Below, piece by piece: positions 52,855 through 61,956 of a DNA stretch of 62,477 bases; the stretch's first letter is position 1, and each line of letters starts with the position of its first letter. A model generated the notes under the pieces. That model was not told the origin of the DNA. It saw only the letters and a list, made by a program, of their open reading frames with translations, and did not search any database. The stretch comes from a virus. Made by a program: the position numbers and the translations under genes. The DNA lies in the IMG/VR virus record IMGVR_UViG_3300050821_008916, positions 1-62,477 of that record; one strand, written 5' to 3'.

Positions 52855-54827
52855 CAGGGCTTCACCAGATAGGCGCCTTCTTCGGGCGGGTACGCACGCC
52901 GCCATTTTTTCCCCTGAAATTCAAAAGTCTGTCCCCCCGGAATGCGACTGTTAACGGCGTGCGCAAAAGCGCGTTGAGAAGGTGTCCCCTTCGGATCGAA
53001 CACATCAGACACGCTTCCGTAAATATCTGTTTTTCCTGCTTCTGCGTACTTCGCGCCTGGACGAATCGGGTCGGGGTCTGCATCAGATAACACCTGCCCT
53101 GCACTTGCATCCGATCTCGGGCCTGTACTACCACCCTTCACCGGATCCCTGAGCCACGGGGCATCTTTGCCGGTATCTTCCGACTTCGCGGGTGGCGGCG
53201 ATGACCCGCCCGCACCGCGCGCCTCCAACTGCTGTTTGATCGTCTTGAGAAGCGGGCGCAGCTCGGCATAAGCCCGTGCGGTGTTGGCGGTCGTGTCTCC
53301 AAGGTTAAGCCCTGCGATGATGGTCTGGATTTTCGACGCTTCCGACGACAGCGGACGCCCGTTGCGGTCGTTCAGCGCCGCTGGCGCCCACTCCTGCAAC
53401 TCGGCCACGTAACGCTCGAACTGCTTGCGGTCGGTCTCGTTCGATCCGAAGATGTTGCCGACGACTTCCGCCGGGCGCGTGATCTTACCGCCGAGGCCAG
53501 TCAGCGCATTGTGCTTCTTCAGTAGTTCCTCGACCTTGTCGATGGTGTGATCCATGTTGGTGATGCGGTCCTGCTTGCCGCGGATCGTGTCGAGATTGGT
53601 TGCCGTCGGTGCGGTGGTCGCGATCTTGCGCTCCTTGACGTACTTGTCGCGGTCGGCTTCCAGTTTTGCCTCGTCCCAGTCCGGATGCTCCTTGGCCATC
53701 TGCTGCTTGTGCGCCTCGGCATCGCGGTTGATGACGCGCTCGTTGGTCAGCGAGGCCCCTGCGCCCGAGCCGGTAGCGCCCGGCGGCCGGTAGGTCAGCC
53801 CGAACTGCTGCAGCAGCTTCGCATCCTCGTCCGGCGGGATCGCACCGTCGTGAGCATCCATGTAGGCCTGACGGGCCTCCTGGTAGCCCTGGATGTTCGG
53901 CGCCTTGACGCTGAATTTCTGATGTATCTCGGCCAGCCCGTCAGCAATTTCCTGCGGGCTCTTTTGCATGTTCGCCTGCATGTACCGGCCGACCGCTTCC
54001 TGCTCGGCGGTGCCATACTTGCCGTTGGCGTCGTACACCCGCTGGATTTGCGCGGCCAGCATCATCTTGTCCTGCACGGGATCGCCGGTCGCCGGCGGAT
54101 TAGCCTTGATCGCATTAACGGCGGCCTTTTGCACGGTATGCAGGTCAATGGCGTCGGCCGCCTTCATCATCTGCTCGTTGGCTGTCGCCCGCGCCGTCTG
54201 CAACTCGTAGATTTCCTTGATCATGCCGTGCTCGGCCAGCATTAGCATCTGGCTGTCACCGAACTTGGTTGCCGCGTTGCGGAATTTGGCCTGAGACGCC
54301 GCCATGTCGGCGGTGCCGAGCGACAGCGCGTCGTTATAAAGCTCGTGCTGGGTCTTGAATCGCTGGTCGGCCAGCTTCACGTTCTCCTTAAACGCATCAT
54401 AAGCCCGCGTGTAGCCGGCCTCGTTGCCCTCCTTGATCGAGTTGATCGCGCCCGCCATGCCGTTGATGGCGTTTTCCATCGGGGCCTTGGTGAAGGCGCT
54501 CGCCACCATGGCGAACAGGCCGCCGGCCGACCCAAACCCCTCGATCGGGTTGGTCTCCCACTTCTTGTGTTCCTTGTCCGCGTCCCATGCCTTCGGCATC
54601 TCGGACGCCGCGACACCTTCTGCCTTGAACGCCTGCTCGCGGCGGGCGCGGTCCTGCGCGGACTCGGCGTTGAACTCGCCCTCGAGCTTGGTATCGCTTC
54701 CGACCTTCTTGCGCTGCAACTCGGTCAGGCTCGACACCAATCCGGACATCGACCGGTCGTCGGAACCTGCCAGATCGGCGATGGCGGGGGACGGCTGCCC
54801 GGTATCCTGCGGCTGCGTGTCGGCCAT
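52854..54827 (-). CDS. Internal virion/ejection protein (657 aa)
   Basis: Acidic and Gln/Ala/Lys-rich coiled coils dominate (ARREQAFKAEGVAASEMPKA, MMKAADAIDLHTVQKAAVNA, IHQKFSVKAPNIQGYQEARQ). A Gly/Ala patch lies near residue 100 (GFGSAGGLFAMVASAFTKAP). Residues 540-600 are a Pro/Gly/Ser linker. It is sandwiched between the 437-aa and 1001-aa proteins, giving three large helical proteins in a row. That is the podovirus ejection-protein pattern. Confidence 0.72.
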   Translation of the reverse strand: MADTQPQDTGQPSPAIADLAGSDDRSMSGLVSSLTELQRKKVGSDTKLEGEFNAESAQDRARREQAFKAEGVAASEMPKAWDADKEHKKWETNPIEGFGSAGGLFAMVASAFTKAPMENAINGMAGAINSIKEGNEAGYTRAYDAFKENVKLADQRFKTQHELYNDALSLGTADMAASQAKFRNAATKFGDSQMLMLAEHGMIKEIYELQTARATANEQMMKAADAIDLHTVQKAAVNAIKANPPATGDPVQDKMMLAAQIQRVYDANGKYGTAEQEAVGRYMQANMQKSPQEIADGLAEIHQKFSVKAPNIQGYQEARQAYMDAHDGAIPPDEDAKLLQQFGLTYRPPGATGSGAGASLTNERVINRDAEAHKQQMAKEHPDWDEAKLEADRDKYVKERKIATTAPTATNLDTIRGKQDRITNMDHTIDKVEELLKKHNALTGLGGKITRPAEVVGNIFGSNETDRKQFERYVAELQEWAPAALNDRNGRPLSSEASKIQTIIAGLNLGDTTANTARAYAELRPLLKTIKQQLEARGAGGSSPPPAKSEDTGKDAPWLRDPVKGGSTGPRSDASAGQVLSDADPDPIRPGAKYAEAGKTDIYGSVSDVFDPKGTPSQRAFAHAVNSRIPGGQTFEFQGKKWRRAYPPEEGAYLVKP

Positions 54828-54830
54828 GCG

Positions 54831-56144
54831 TTACCCGATCGTGACGTTGGTGCCGTTGATATTCGCCGACGACTTACCGTTCAACGCCGATGCCAGCGTG
54901 GCGATCGCCTTGCCGGTGTTCGCCGCCTGCGCGGTGTCGTTCTGCACCAGGGTCTGATAAAGATTCCCGGACAGTCCAGCTGCCGACTGGCCTGCACTGA
55001 CCAGCGAGCTGCCGGACGAGAACAGGGTCTGCGCCACCTGCGCCTGCATGCCCGGCCTCGAAGCGTCGATCTTGGCCAGCGTGGCGGCCAGCGCCGTGTT
55101 CTGCGTCGGGTCGGTAGGCAGGCCCTGCTGCGCCGCGTTCGAGATCGCCGTGGTCTTGGCATCCTGAATCGACTGGTCGACGATCTTCTGGTAATTCGGC
55201 GGCAAGGTGCCGTCGGTCATGTACTTCTGCAAATCCGTGCCGCTCGCGGTCAGCTTGTTGCTGTTCGCGGTGGCCTGCGCGGCATCCGCCGACAGCGCAT
55301 TCTGGTTCGCCGTCTGCTGCTGACCCTTGAAAATATTGTACCCCAGTCCGCCCGCTCCCAGTGCGACGCCGAGGGGATTGTTGGTCAGTGAATCCATGGT
55401 TTTCGAGCCAGCATTGCTCAGCATATCGGAAATACTGGTTGAACCGCCGGCCGGCGTACCGGTAGGCGACCCGCCTCCCGCGCCGTTGCCGGGCACGCCT
55501 GCGGCGGTCGCATCGGTCGGGGCAGTCACGCCGCTGGGCGCCGATACGCCTGCCGCACTGGCTCCCCCCGGATTGACGCTGGGCGTTCCCGCGGGGTTCA
55601 CGCCAGCCACAGGCGCGGTGCCAGTGTTGAACACCGAAGACCCCGGGGCAGCCGCGTTCGCATTGGCGACGTTCGGTGACAGGGAGGACGAGGACACCCC
55701 GGGAAAAGCACTGGGGTCACCCGCTAAACTGGAAATCGACGGAGTGCCGGTAATGCCGCTGACACCGCTGGCGAGCCCGGTATCGGCTGCGCTGGTCAGC
55801 GCAGTGTCCGCCGCAGCGCCCGAAATACCGGGCGTTAGGGCCGCGGCACTCAATCCGGATGCCGCTGGGGCGGCCAAGAAATCAGCCGCAGTACCCAAGG
55901 CTCCCAATCCCCCGGCTCCTGCAGCATCGGCCAGCCCGAGCCCGCCGGCGCTGGCCAGGGTGCCTTCCAACCCCGTCGCACCGCCAGCCAGTCCTGCACC
56001 GGTACCCACGATATCGGCAATCCCCCCGCCGGCCGCGCCGGCGCCGACATCCGCCGCGGCAGTACCGAGCCCCGCCGCTGCATCGCCCGCGCTGCTGAAC
56101 AGGCTAGTTAAAAGTTCGACGCCGCCAGCAAACAGATCGCCCAT
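54831..56144 (-). CDS. Ala/Gly-rich internal virion protein (437 aa)
   Basis: The first 240 residues are very rich in Ala, Gly, Ser and Thr (GIADIVGTGAGLAGGATG, GLGALGTAADFLAAPAASG), which could insert into membranes or fill the core. The last 180 residues form a helical Asn/Gln-rich domain (GLGYNIFKGQQQTANQNALS, QKIVDQSIQDAKTTAISNAA). It is the first of the three ejection-type genes. The composition is consistent, but the function is inferred. Confidence 0.68.
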   Translation of the reverse strand: MGDLFAGGVELLTSLFSSAGDAAAGLGTAAADVGAGAAGGGIADIVGTGAGLAGGATGLEGTLASAGGLGLADAAGAGGLGALGTAADFLAAPAASGLSAAALTPGISGAAADTALTSAADTGLASGVSGITGTPSISSLAGDPSAFPGVSSSSLSPNVANANAAAPGSSVFNTGTAPVAGVNPAGTPSVNPGGASAAGVSAPSGVTAPTDATAAGVPGNGAGGGSPTGTPAGGSTSISDMLSNAGSKTMDSLTNNPLGVALGAGGLGYNIFKGQQQTANQNALSADAAQATANSNKLTASGTDLQKYMTDGTLPPNYQKIVDQSIQDAKTTAISNAAQQGLPTDPTQNTALAATLAKIDASRPGMQAQVAQTLFSSGSSLVSAGQSAAGLSGNLYQTLVQNDTAQAANTGKAIATLASALNGKSSANINGTNVTIG

Positions 56145-56153
56145 GGCACACTC

Positions 56154-56600
56154 CTACAACACGATGGTATACACCAGATCGTGCAAAACTCCACCCAGCC
56201 GCTCGAACAGCACCCCATGGCTATTGTCGGCCTTGGTCCTGAAAGACACGGTATGGACGCCCAAGGCCCGCATCGCCTGCGCAGTTTTCGCCAGCATCTG
56301 GTACCCGACAAGCCCCTTGCGGTGTTCGGGCAGGATGAAATGGATGTCCTCAGTCGCCCGCTTCAGTTTCCGGTAGTGCAGATCGAACGCCATGAACATC
56401 ACGATGTACCCGACAAGGTCACCATCTTCCCGCGCCGTCATCACCCAGAGCTTACCGGCCTTCTCCATGCGGTCGTAGGCCTCGAAGTCGGGATCGAGTT
56501 GCTGCACATCCTTGAACTGCGCGATTTCCTCATAGTGTCGTCGGACCACATCCATGCGATCCCACACCGCACCGATGGTTTCGACGGCGAACTCAATCAT
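56154..56600 (-). CDS. GNAT acetyltransferase in the virion block
   Basis: The 148-aa protein has the GNAT fold: WVMTAREDGDLVGYIVMFMA (beta4 region), EDIHFILPEHRKGLVGYQML with the acetyl-CoA-binding R/Q-x-x-G-x-G/A-like turn (residues about 95-102), KTAQAMRALGVHTVSFRTKA, and a final NSHGVLFERLGGVLHDLVYT. It transfers an acetyl group from acetyl-CoA to an unknown target. Its place between structural genes, with 4-10 bp gaps, suggests modification of a virion or host protein early in infection. Confidence 0.8.
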   Translation of the reverse strand: MIEFAVETIGAVWDRMDVVRRHYEEIAQFKDVQQLDPDFEAYDRMEKAGKLWVMTAREDGDLVGYIVMFMAFDLHYRKLKRATEDIHFILPEHRKGLVGYQMLAKTAQAMRALGVHTVSFRTKADNSHGVLFERLGGVLHDLVYTIVL

Positions 56601-56703
56601 GATAGCACGGTCCTACAAAGCAGCCTCCGAACAGCCGCCATAGCATCCATAAAAAAGTCCCGTCGATTAGCAAGACGATTGCAAGCACTTTGAGGTACAT
56701 CAT
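56593..56703 (-). CDS. Membrane micropeptide in the late block (36 aa)
   Basis: ATG 56703 overlaps the stop of the gene at 56703-57167 (TGATG). Its TGA lies inside the start of the GNAT gene. The peptide has one membrane helix (LKVLAIVLLIDGTFLWMLW) and a Cys-containing end (GGCFVGPC). A second ATG at 56700 is possible. Confidence 0.55.
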   Translation of the reverse strand: MMYLKVLAIVLLIDGTFLWMLWRLFGGCFVGPCYHD

Positions 56704-57167
56704 CACACCCTCGCGTGGCTGATCTTGGTGTCGAACAGGCGGCCGAGACGAACTTCGATCAGCGACTTCGGCACATCGCTGTCCTCGCACACGAAGATGC
56801 GCTCGGCGTCCAGTCGCTTCGCCCACTCCTTGAACATCAAGTAGAAATCGGCCGCGGCTTCGAGCTGGGTCTTGTCCTCGCGGTGCTCGACCCAGACAAA
56901 CCGTTCCTGAATGAACTTCACCGGCTTGATACCGGGGCTTTGCACGACCTGCGCCAGTGCAACGGCGTGGTCCTGATACAGAAACGTGTGCTCGTTGCTG
57001 GTCAGCAGGCCGTTCAAATAACCCGCCACCTGCCGCTCCGGGATATCCGGCAATTTCATCGCAAACCGCTTCATCAGCCACGGGCCGTGACGTGACAGGT
57101 CCGCCAGTTCGAACCGGCGCATGAAGGCGGGTTCGCGGGGTTCGATCTTCAATGCTGCTTCGCTCAC
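56703..57167 (-). CDS. Phage protein of unknown function (154 aa)
   Basis: The protein has GNAT-like alternation (VALAQVVQSPGIKPVKFIQE, then RFVWVEHREDKTQLEAAADF, then RIFVCEDSDVPKSLIEVRLG) and an early RRFELADLSRHGPWLMKRFA helix. A second, divergent acyltransferase is conceivable but I cannot see the acetyl-CoA motif. It overlaps the neighbouring gene by 1 base. Confidence 0.6.
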   Translation of the reverse strand: MSEAALKIEPREPAFMRRFELADLSRHGPWLMKRFAMKLPDIPERQVAGYLNGLLTSNEHTFLYQDHAVALAQVVQSPGIKPVKFIQERFVWVEHREDKTQLEAAADFYLMFKEWAKRLDAERIFVCEDSDVPKSLIEVRLGRLFDTKISHARV

Positions 57168-57541
57168 TAGCCGATCTCCAATATGTTCGATGCCTGGACA
57201 TGCTCGTTGGCATTCAGCCAGATCCAGCCCGCCAGCAGGTTCTGATCCTTCCAGTCGATGCCGGTCAGATCCTGCCCGCTAATTCCAAGCAGTTGGTTCT
57301 GATTATCATGCATGACCTGATGCTGATACTCCCACTGGCCGGTGTCCGCCGGATTGATCTGATCCAGGGGGTACTCCGGAAGTGCCGCCTTGACCAGTTC
57401 ATAAAGCCGCCGGTTGATGTCCCGGTGGTGGGCCATGTGCGCAAACGCCCATTCAGCCCGCTCGGCATCGGTCGAAGGGACGTTGTAGAGGTCGGCCAGC
57501 CCGCTCAAATTGCGTCCCCGTTTGTGACATGCCCGTGCCAT
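57167..57541 (-). CDS. Phage protein of unknown function (124 aa)
   Basis: The product begins with a basic head (ARACHKRGRNLSGLADLY) and continues with helices rich in Trp and His (WAFAHMAHHRDINRRLYELV, then WEYQHQVMHDNQNQLLGIS). No motif is known. It overlaps the upstream gene by 37 nt. Confidence 0.6.
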   Translation of the reverse strand: MARACHKRGRNLSGLADLYNVPSTDAERAEWAFAHMAHHRDINRRLYELVKAALPEYPLDQINPADTGQWEYQHQVMHDNQNQLLGISGQDLTGIDWKDQNLLAGWIWLNANEHVQASNILEIG

Positions 57542-57855
57542 TTACACCCGCCTAAAAGCTGTACGCTCCTTGCGGTGCCCGGAGGATCGGCATTCAAAGT
57601 CAAATCTCCATACCCTGTCCCGTCCATTTTCCAGCGGCCCGGGTTCGGGCGCGCTTCTTCAGGAACTCCTTTCGACCTAGACCAGCAAATTACGCCATGC
57701 GTTCCAACGCTTCCGCCCTTATCAACAAAACATTTTGGGCATAAAAATTTAATTCCCTGCGCCTCGTTCAACGTATCGACGTGCTTAAAAAACACAGTGC
57801 CGTCATCACGTTTTTCGTACTGTATAAACTGGGGATCTAATTCTGTAAGCCTCAC
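57505..57855 (-). CDS. Cys/His-containing DUF6527-like protein (116 aa, GTG start)
   Basis: GTG 57855 overlaps the stop of the fibre-like gene (GTGA). The protein has KFLCPKCFVDKGG, GVICWSRSKG and a C-terminal GGCKWHGHVTNGDAI, which matches the pattern of small phage proteins of the DUF6527 kind (CPxC, W..C, GCxWHGxxxxGxxx). A metal site is likely. The biological role is unknown. Confidence 0.65.
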   Translation of the reverse strand: MRLTELDPQFIQYEKRDDGTVFFKHVDTLNEAQGIKFLCPKCFVDKGGSVGTHGVICWSRSKGVPEEARPNPGRWKMDGTGYGDLTLNADPPGTARSVQLLGGCKWHGHVTNGDAI

Positions 57856-58622
57856 GGCACCGTCCTCCACGCCGCCCACCGGTACAGCCCGCTGTTCGAG
57901 GCCAGCGAGGCCGAGGCCGCATTCAGCAGGCGGATATTGAGGGTCGCCACCGACGCTACCGAACTGAGCGACCCCACCGCCGTCACCATGGCGGAAAAAT
58001 CGACGCCGACGGCGGCAAGCGATGGCGGGGTGACCTGCACGAAATCGCCGACTAGGGGAATGTTAGGCGGCAGCCCGGTCAACGTGAATGTCTGATCCTG
58101 TGACGACCAACCGGCCGTGGCAGCAAAGGTGATGCTGACCCCGCCGGACAGCAGGTTAGTGATCGTGGCGTTGCTATTGACCTGGATTACCGCCGGATTG
58201 ATGCGCGTATTCCATTGTGCCGTGTTCGATATCAGATGAAAACCGCCGGCGCCGCTGTTCAGCGCCGAGTCATAAACCAGTGTGAAGGCATTGCCGATAA
58301 CGATCTCGCCGCCGGACAACACCTGCGGGCCAGTCGGCGTGTCCTTGTAAACATTCAACGCGCCGGCCGTCCCGACGTTCGCCGTCGTCGCTGCGGTATT
58401 TGTCGCGGATGCCACTCCGGAAAACGACATGCCCTGCGTGTATGCCGCAATCGTAACGGTCGGTACTAGCCCGGCAGCATTCTGGGTCAGCACCAGTGTG
58501 TTGGTGCCGGACACGCCGCAAGGAATCGGGGCCTGCGCACTCAGCGTCGTGAAATTATTATCCAGCGCCGACAACTGATCCGGACCCGGACTGTTCTGGA
58601 ACTGGGTAATGCTGAAAGCCAT
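57852..58622 (-). CDS. Beta-rich virion protein (256 aa)
   Basis: The protein starts AFSITQFQNSPGPDQLSALD and then consists of Thr/Val/Gly/Asn-rich strands (GTNTLVLTQNAAGLVPTVTI, GGEIVIGNAFTLVYDSALNS, SGLYRWAAWRTVP). It resembles tail-needle, knob or fibre proteins. It follows the hub-like gene by 3 bp. No enzyme motif is present. Confidence 0.68.
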   Translation of the reverse strand: MAFSITQFQNSPGPDQLSALDNNFTTLSAQAPIPCGVSGTNTLVLTQNAAGLVPTVTIAAYTQGMSFSGVASATNTAATTANVGTAGALNVYKDTPTGPQVLSGGEIVIGNAFTLVYDSALNSGAGGFHLISNTAQWNTRINPAVIQVNSNATITNLLSGGVSITFAATAGWSSQDQTFTLTGLPPNIPLVGDFVQVTPPSLAAVGVDFSAMVTAVGSLSSVASVATLNIRLLNAASASLASNSGLYRWAAWRTVP

Positions 58623-58625
58623 GTG

Positions 58626-60233
58626 CTACCCTCGATACCCGGCGATCTCGGCCTTGATCATCATCGACACGATGGCCATGTCCGCGGCATTTGTCGAGAT
58701 GGTAAACCCCGATAAAGCTCCGTTCTGGACAACAGCATCCGGGGCAAGCACCGAGTAGCCCCCGCCATTGGATTGCCACGGGATCGCGGCGCCCAGGTTG
58801 TTAAGCCACGTCACAATCTGTCCGGAATTATTGACCCACGAAACGACCTTCGGAAACACGATTGTAGGGTTGGTATTTGAACCAGTCTCGTTGTCGATCG
58901 ACACGTTGATCGTCGGACTTAATCCGCTGTAAAACTGGACGATGCCCCACAGTCGCGTCACAAATTTCGTCAGCTGGTAGCCACCAGGCTTGTCCCATAA
59001 TTTGCTTTGTGCGATCTTCTGGAACGCCGTGGATGGCTGCGCAAACAGCGGATAAATCGAACTGCCATTGGTTCCGTAGGCGGTCAGCACTGAGTTTATT
59101 TCCTGATGCTGAATGTAGATAAGCGAGATGTCCTGCGTCGTCGCCCACCATATCTTGCCGTTCCACAACAGTAGTTTATTAACCTGCTGCCCGCTGACGG
59201 GGTCGATGATCGGCAGCAACAATATCCAGCATTTTTTTCCGAAGATAATCGCCTTCGCCGCCGACGGCCTGATGTTGCCGAAATTCGGCACGGTGTTGTA
59301 GATGCCGTCCAGCATCTCGCTGATCTTGGTGACCGCGCCGCCGTAGGACACATGTGCCCCGAACGCATTGGCGAACACGATGTTGCGGCTGAACACGTCA
59401 ACCGTCGCGGGCCACGACGTACCCACTTCCGGATCGGCGTTTTGGTTGGTGAACGTCGTAACCGGTGGCGACCCGGATGTCTGCACGCCCGAGATATAAT
59501 TGATCGACGAGTCGGCGATCAAATAAAGGAAGCCGTTGGTTTGCTTTAACTGTGTGAACCGCGCCCGCAAAAAGCTGTCGGTGGAAGTGAAGTTGCCGCC
59601 GCCGTTAGCTGACGAAAAATCAATCACCGACCCTGGAGCACTGTATGTGATCGTCGGCCCGCTAGTGATCCAGACCCGCCCTGCATAAATTTCGACTGCG
59701 GTCCCGTTGATGGCAAGCGGTATCGTGCCTCCCGGAAAAGATTGTCCGGGAGAATAAAAATTGCCGCCTCCCGACCAGATAAAGTAGCCGTTCGTCTGGT
59801 TAGCTACGATAATAACGTATTTGCTGCCATACTGTGTTATCCCGACAAATTGACGTGATGGGTTACTAATAGTGCCAGCACCGGAAAGCAAAATAAAGTT
59901 GCCGGTGTCGGGACTCACCGCGTAGATCGCCCCCGTGCTGGTAAAAACCATCATCCACGGGGTAGTGTCGAGATTGAAGAAATCAAAAAACGCGACCGCA
60001 CTGCCATCGGGCGGGGTGAACAGCACCGGTCCGATGCCCCACATGGTGCGCAGGTTGCGCCCGGGGCCGAGCGGCATGAACCCATCGAGCCATGCGGCCT
60101 GCTTGTCATCCACGCCGGGCCTGGTCGTCGCGGTGTTGATGCCCTCGAACGCCTCGAAGATCAGCGGATCGGCCGGACCTGCCGGAAGATACTGGGAAGG
60201 CTGATCAGCCTGTGGCTGGGGAGCTTCGATCAT
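58626..60233 (-). CDS. Tail hub/nozzle-like beta-propeller protein (535 aa)
   Basis: The sequence shows repeated blades: DPLIFEAFEGINTATTRPGV, GRNLRTMWGIGPVLFTPPD, PWMMVFTSTGAIYAVSPDTG, YVIIVANQTNGYFIWSGGGN, AGRVWITSGPTITYSAPGSV, GFLYLIADSSINYISGVQ. Alternating aromatic-rich strands of this kind are typical of P22 gp10/T7 gp12-like nozzle proteins. The gene follows the two adaptors in the podovirus tail order. The last 80 residues are a separate beta region. Confidence 0.75.
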   Translation of the reverse strand: MIEAPQPQADQPSQYLPAGPADPLIFEAFEGINTATTRPGVDDKQAAWLDGFMPLGPGRNLRTMWGIGPVLFTPPDGSAVAFFDFFNLDTTPWMMVFTSTGAIYAVSPDTGNFILLSGAGTISNPSRQFVGITQYGSKYVIIVANQTNGYFIWSGGGNFYSPGQSFPGGTIPLAINGTAVEIYAGRVWITSGPTITYSAPGSVIDFSSANGGGNFTSTDSFLRARFTQLKQTNGFLYLIADSSINYISGVQTSGSPPVTTFTNQNADPEVGTSWPATVDVFSRNIVFANAFGAHVSYGGAVTKISEMLDGIYNTVPNFGNIRPSAAKAIIFGKKCWILLLPIIDPVSGQQVNKLLLWNGKIWWATTQDISLIYIQHQEINSVLTAYGTNGSSIYPLFAQPSTAFQKIAQSKLWDKPGGYQLTKFVTRLWGIVQFYSGLSPTINVSIDNETGSNTNPTIVFPKVVSWVNNSGQIVTWLNNLGAAIPWQSNGGGYSVLAPDAVVQNGALSGFTISTNAADMAIVSMMIKAEIAGYRG

Positions 60234-61171
60234 CAGTACCGGCCATACGGATTTATGCGGCGGCCGGGACGGGCCTGCGACGAGTAACCCAGCGTCATCT
60301 TGTCAAACTGCTGCTCGTAGAATTTCGCCGCATTGAAATTCATGATCTCCTGAAAGGCCAGTTGCGCCGCCATGTAAGGCACGGCATCGGTCCACGGCTG
60401 CGGGATCGCCTCGGGCACCGAGTTATCGAGCGACATATCGGTCGGCAGGCAGAAACAATCGAATTCCCACTGGTAGGTCTGCGACGGCAGCGGATAAGCA
60501 TAGAAACTGCCGCCATTACCTTGCCCGTACTGCGAGCAGAACGACGGCACGTACTGATACAAAATCGAATACTGGCGGATCATGGATTGGTAAGTCGAGA
60601 AGTCGTACATCGGAAGCGAGTAGCGGTAGTTCGAGTAGATCACGCTCACCGACTTGATCGCATGCACCGTATCGACACCGGGCCATGTACCCAAATAGAT
60701 GCTGCTGAACGGGTAGACTTCCTGTCCGGCGTTGAGCGTGTTGATCGACGAGATTGTCAGCGATGCCGTCGCCCCTGTGCCCGGACCGTTCAAGTCCGTG
60801 ATCGTGATCTGCGGCTGAAAATATCCGTCGCCGCCATCCAGAATCGTGACCCCACTGACACTGTCACCGTTGAGTTCGACCGCAGCCGTGGCCTGCCGCC
60901 CTGCCGGACTCGGTAGTATGCCGCTGGGGAAATCAGGCGGGGTGATTGTTGCAACCGGATTGATATAATTATCCCCCGGCGTCAGCACCGTAGCCGACAC
61001 CACCTGCCCGGAGATCGGGGTCAGGCGGCGAATGCACTGGGTGCGGCCGGCGACCTCCCGTCGGGCACGGTTGATGTAGACGAGCAAATCTTCCGGGTTG
61101 GAAAAATCCTGCTTCTGCTCGCGCAGGAAGCGCTGGGTCATTTTTAAATATTCGAACGCACTGGTGATCAT
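60233..61171 (-). CDS. Head-tail adaptor-like protein B with beta insert (312 aa)
   Basis: ATG 61171 overlaps the stop of the upstream adaptor (ATGA). The N-terminus is helical and resembles its neighbour (LVYINRARREVAGRTQCIRR). A beta insert with GxxY repeats (LTPGDNYINPVATITPP, ILDGGDGYFQPQITI) follows, then an adaptor-like end (AIPQPWTDAVPYMAAQLAF). It is about 60 residues longer than adaptor A because of the insert. It would join the portal ring to the hub. Confidence 0.72.
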   Translation of the reverse strand: MITSAFEYLKMTQRFLREQKQDFSNPEDLLVYINRARREVAGRTQCIRRLTPISGQVVSATVLTPGDNYINPVATITPPDFPSGILPSPAGRQATAAVELNGDSVSGVTILDGGDGYFQPQITITDLNGPGTGATASLTISSINTLNAGQEVYPFSSIYLGTWPGVDTVHAIKSVSVIYSNYRYSLPMYDFSTYQSMIRQYSILYQYVPSFCSQYGQGNGGSFYAYPLPSQTYQWEFDCFCLPTDMSLDNSVPEAIPQPWTDAVPYMAAQLAFQEIMNFNAAKFYEQQFDKMTLGYSSQARPGRRINPYGRY

Positions 61172-61929
61172 TGAGCACCTGCCTTGATGCCCATCTTGGT
61201 GGCCTGCACGGGATCGCCGGCCTGGCTGTACATCCAGTTGTTGACGCTCGGATTGGACTGTTTGCGTGCCCGCTCCATGAATTCGTTGTAGTGACCCTTG
61301 TACATCTGCGCGGCGTCTGCCATGCGCGCATTGGTTTGCGCCGACAACAGCGCAAAATAAGCGGCGAAGAACGGCACCGCGTCGGTCCAGAAGTAGGGCA
61401 GTGCTTCGACGTCGGTATCCTGCGCCAATGCGATCGGATAGCAGACCGTATTGCATTGCAGCGTGTAGACGTCGTCCGGCAGCGGCGAAACATAGAAGCT
61501 GCCGCCGTTGACCGAGGTGTTGGCGACGCCGCTCGGCGCCGCGCCCTGGCCGAACTGGGACCATTCCTTCGGCGGGCCGGACTGCGGGACGGCAGTGTTG
61601 CGGTTGTACAGCGAGAACCATGGCCACGGGCGAGGCGTCATCCACAACTGCCCATTGCCAACGCCGTAGTGCAAACTGCTGACGTGAATGACGCCCTGCA
61701 CGCCCGAAGCCGCTGGCGTGCCGACGTTGATCCCTGAAAAATTATAGGCTTCCTGCCCGATCACCGTTGAAATTCGGCCGCTGACCCGGATGCACTCGCC
61801 CTCGCCGGCGACCTGGCCGCGGGCAATGTTGATCCACCGCGTGAGATCCGCGTCGGTGTACAGGCTGGTTGAATTGTTCCCCGGGAGCTGGAGGAGGGAC
61901 CGGGTCTGGGTAAGATAGGACGTAAGCAA
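61168..61929 (-). CDS. Head-tail adaptor-like protein A (253 aa, TTG start)
   Basis: TTG 61929 follows GGAG at 9 bases. The N-terminus is helical: LTSYLTQTRSLLQLPGNNST, YTDADLTRWINIARGQVAGEGECIRVSG. The C-terminal part reads PYFWTDAVPFFAAYFALLSA and MYKGHYNEFMERARKQSNP. This is the adaptor (P22 gp4/T7 gp11-like) layout, one subunit layer under the portal. It shares ARxQVAGxxxCIR and W-T-D-A-V-P with adaptor B, so the two look duplicated. It is read before adaptor B. Confidence 0.75.
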   Translation of the reverse strand: MLTSYLTQTRSLLQLPGNNSTSLYTDADLTRWINIARGQVAGEGECIRVSGRISTVIGQEAYNFSGINVGTPAASGVQGVIHVSSLHYGVGNGQLWMTPRPWPWFSLYNRNTAVPQSGPPKEWSQFGQGAAPSGVANTSVNGGSFYVSPLPDDVYTLQCNTVCYPIALAQDTDVEALPYFWTDAVPFFAAYFALLSAQTNARMADAAQMYKGHYNEFMERARKQSNPSVNNWMYSQAGDPVQATKMGIKAGAQ

Positions 61930-61956
61930 GGCAAAGCACTCCTTTGCCGATCAAGC

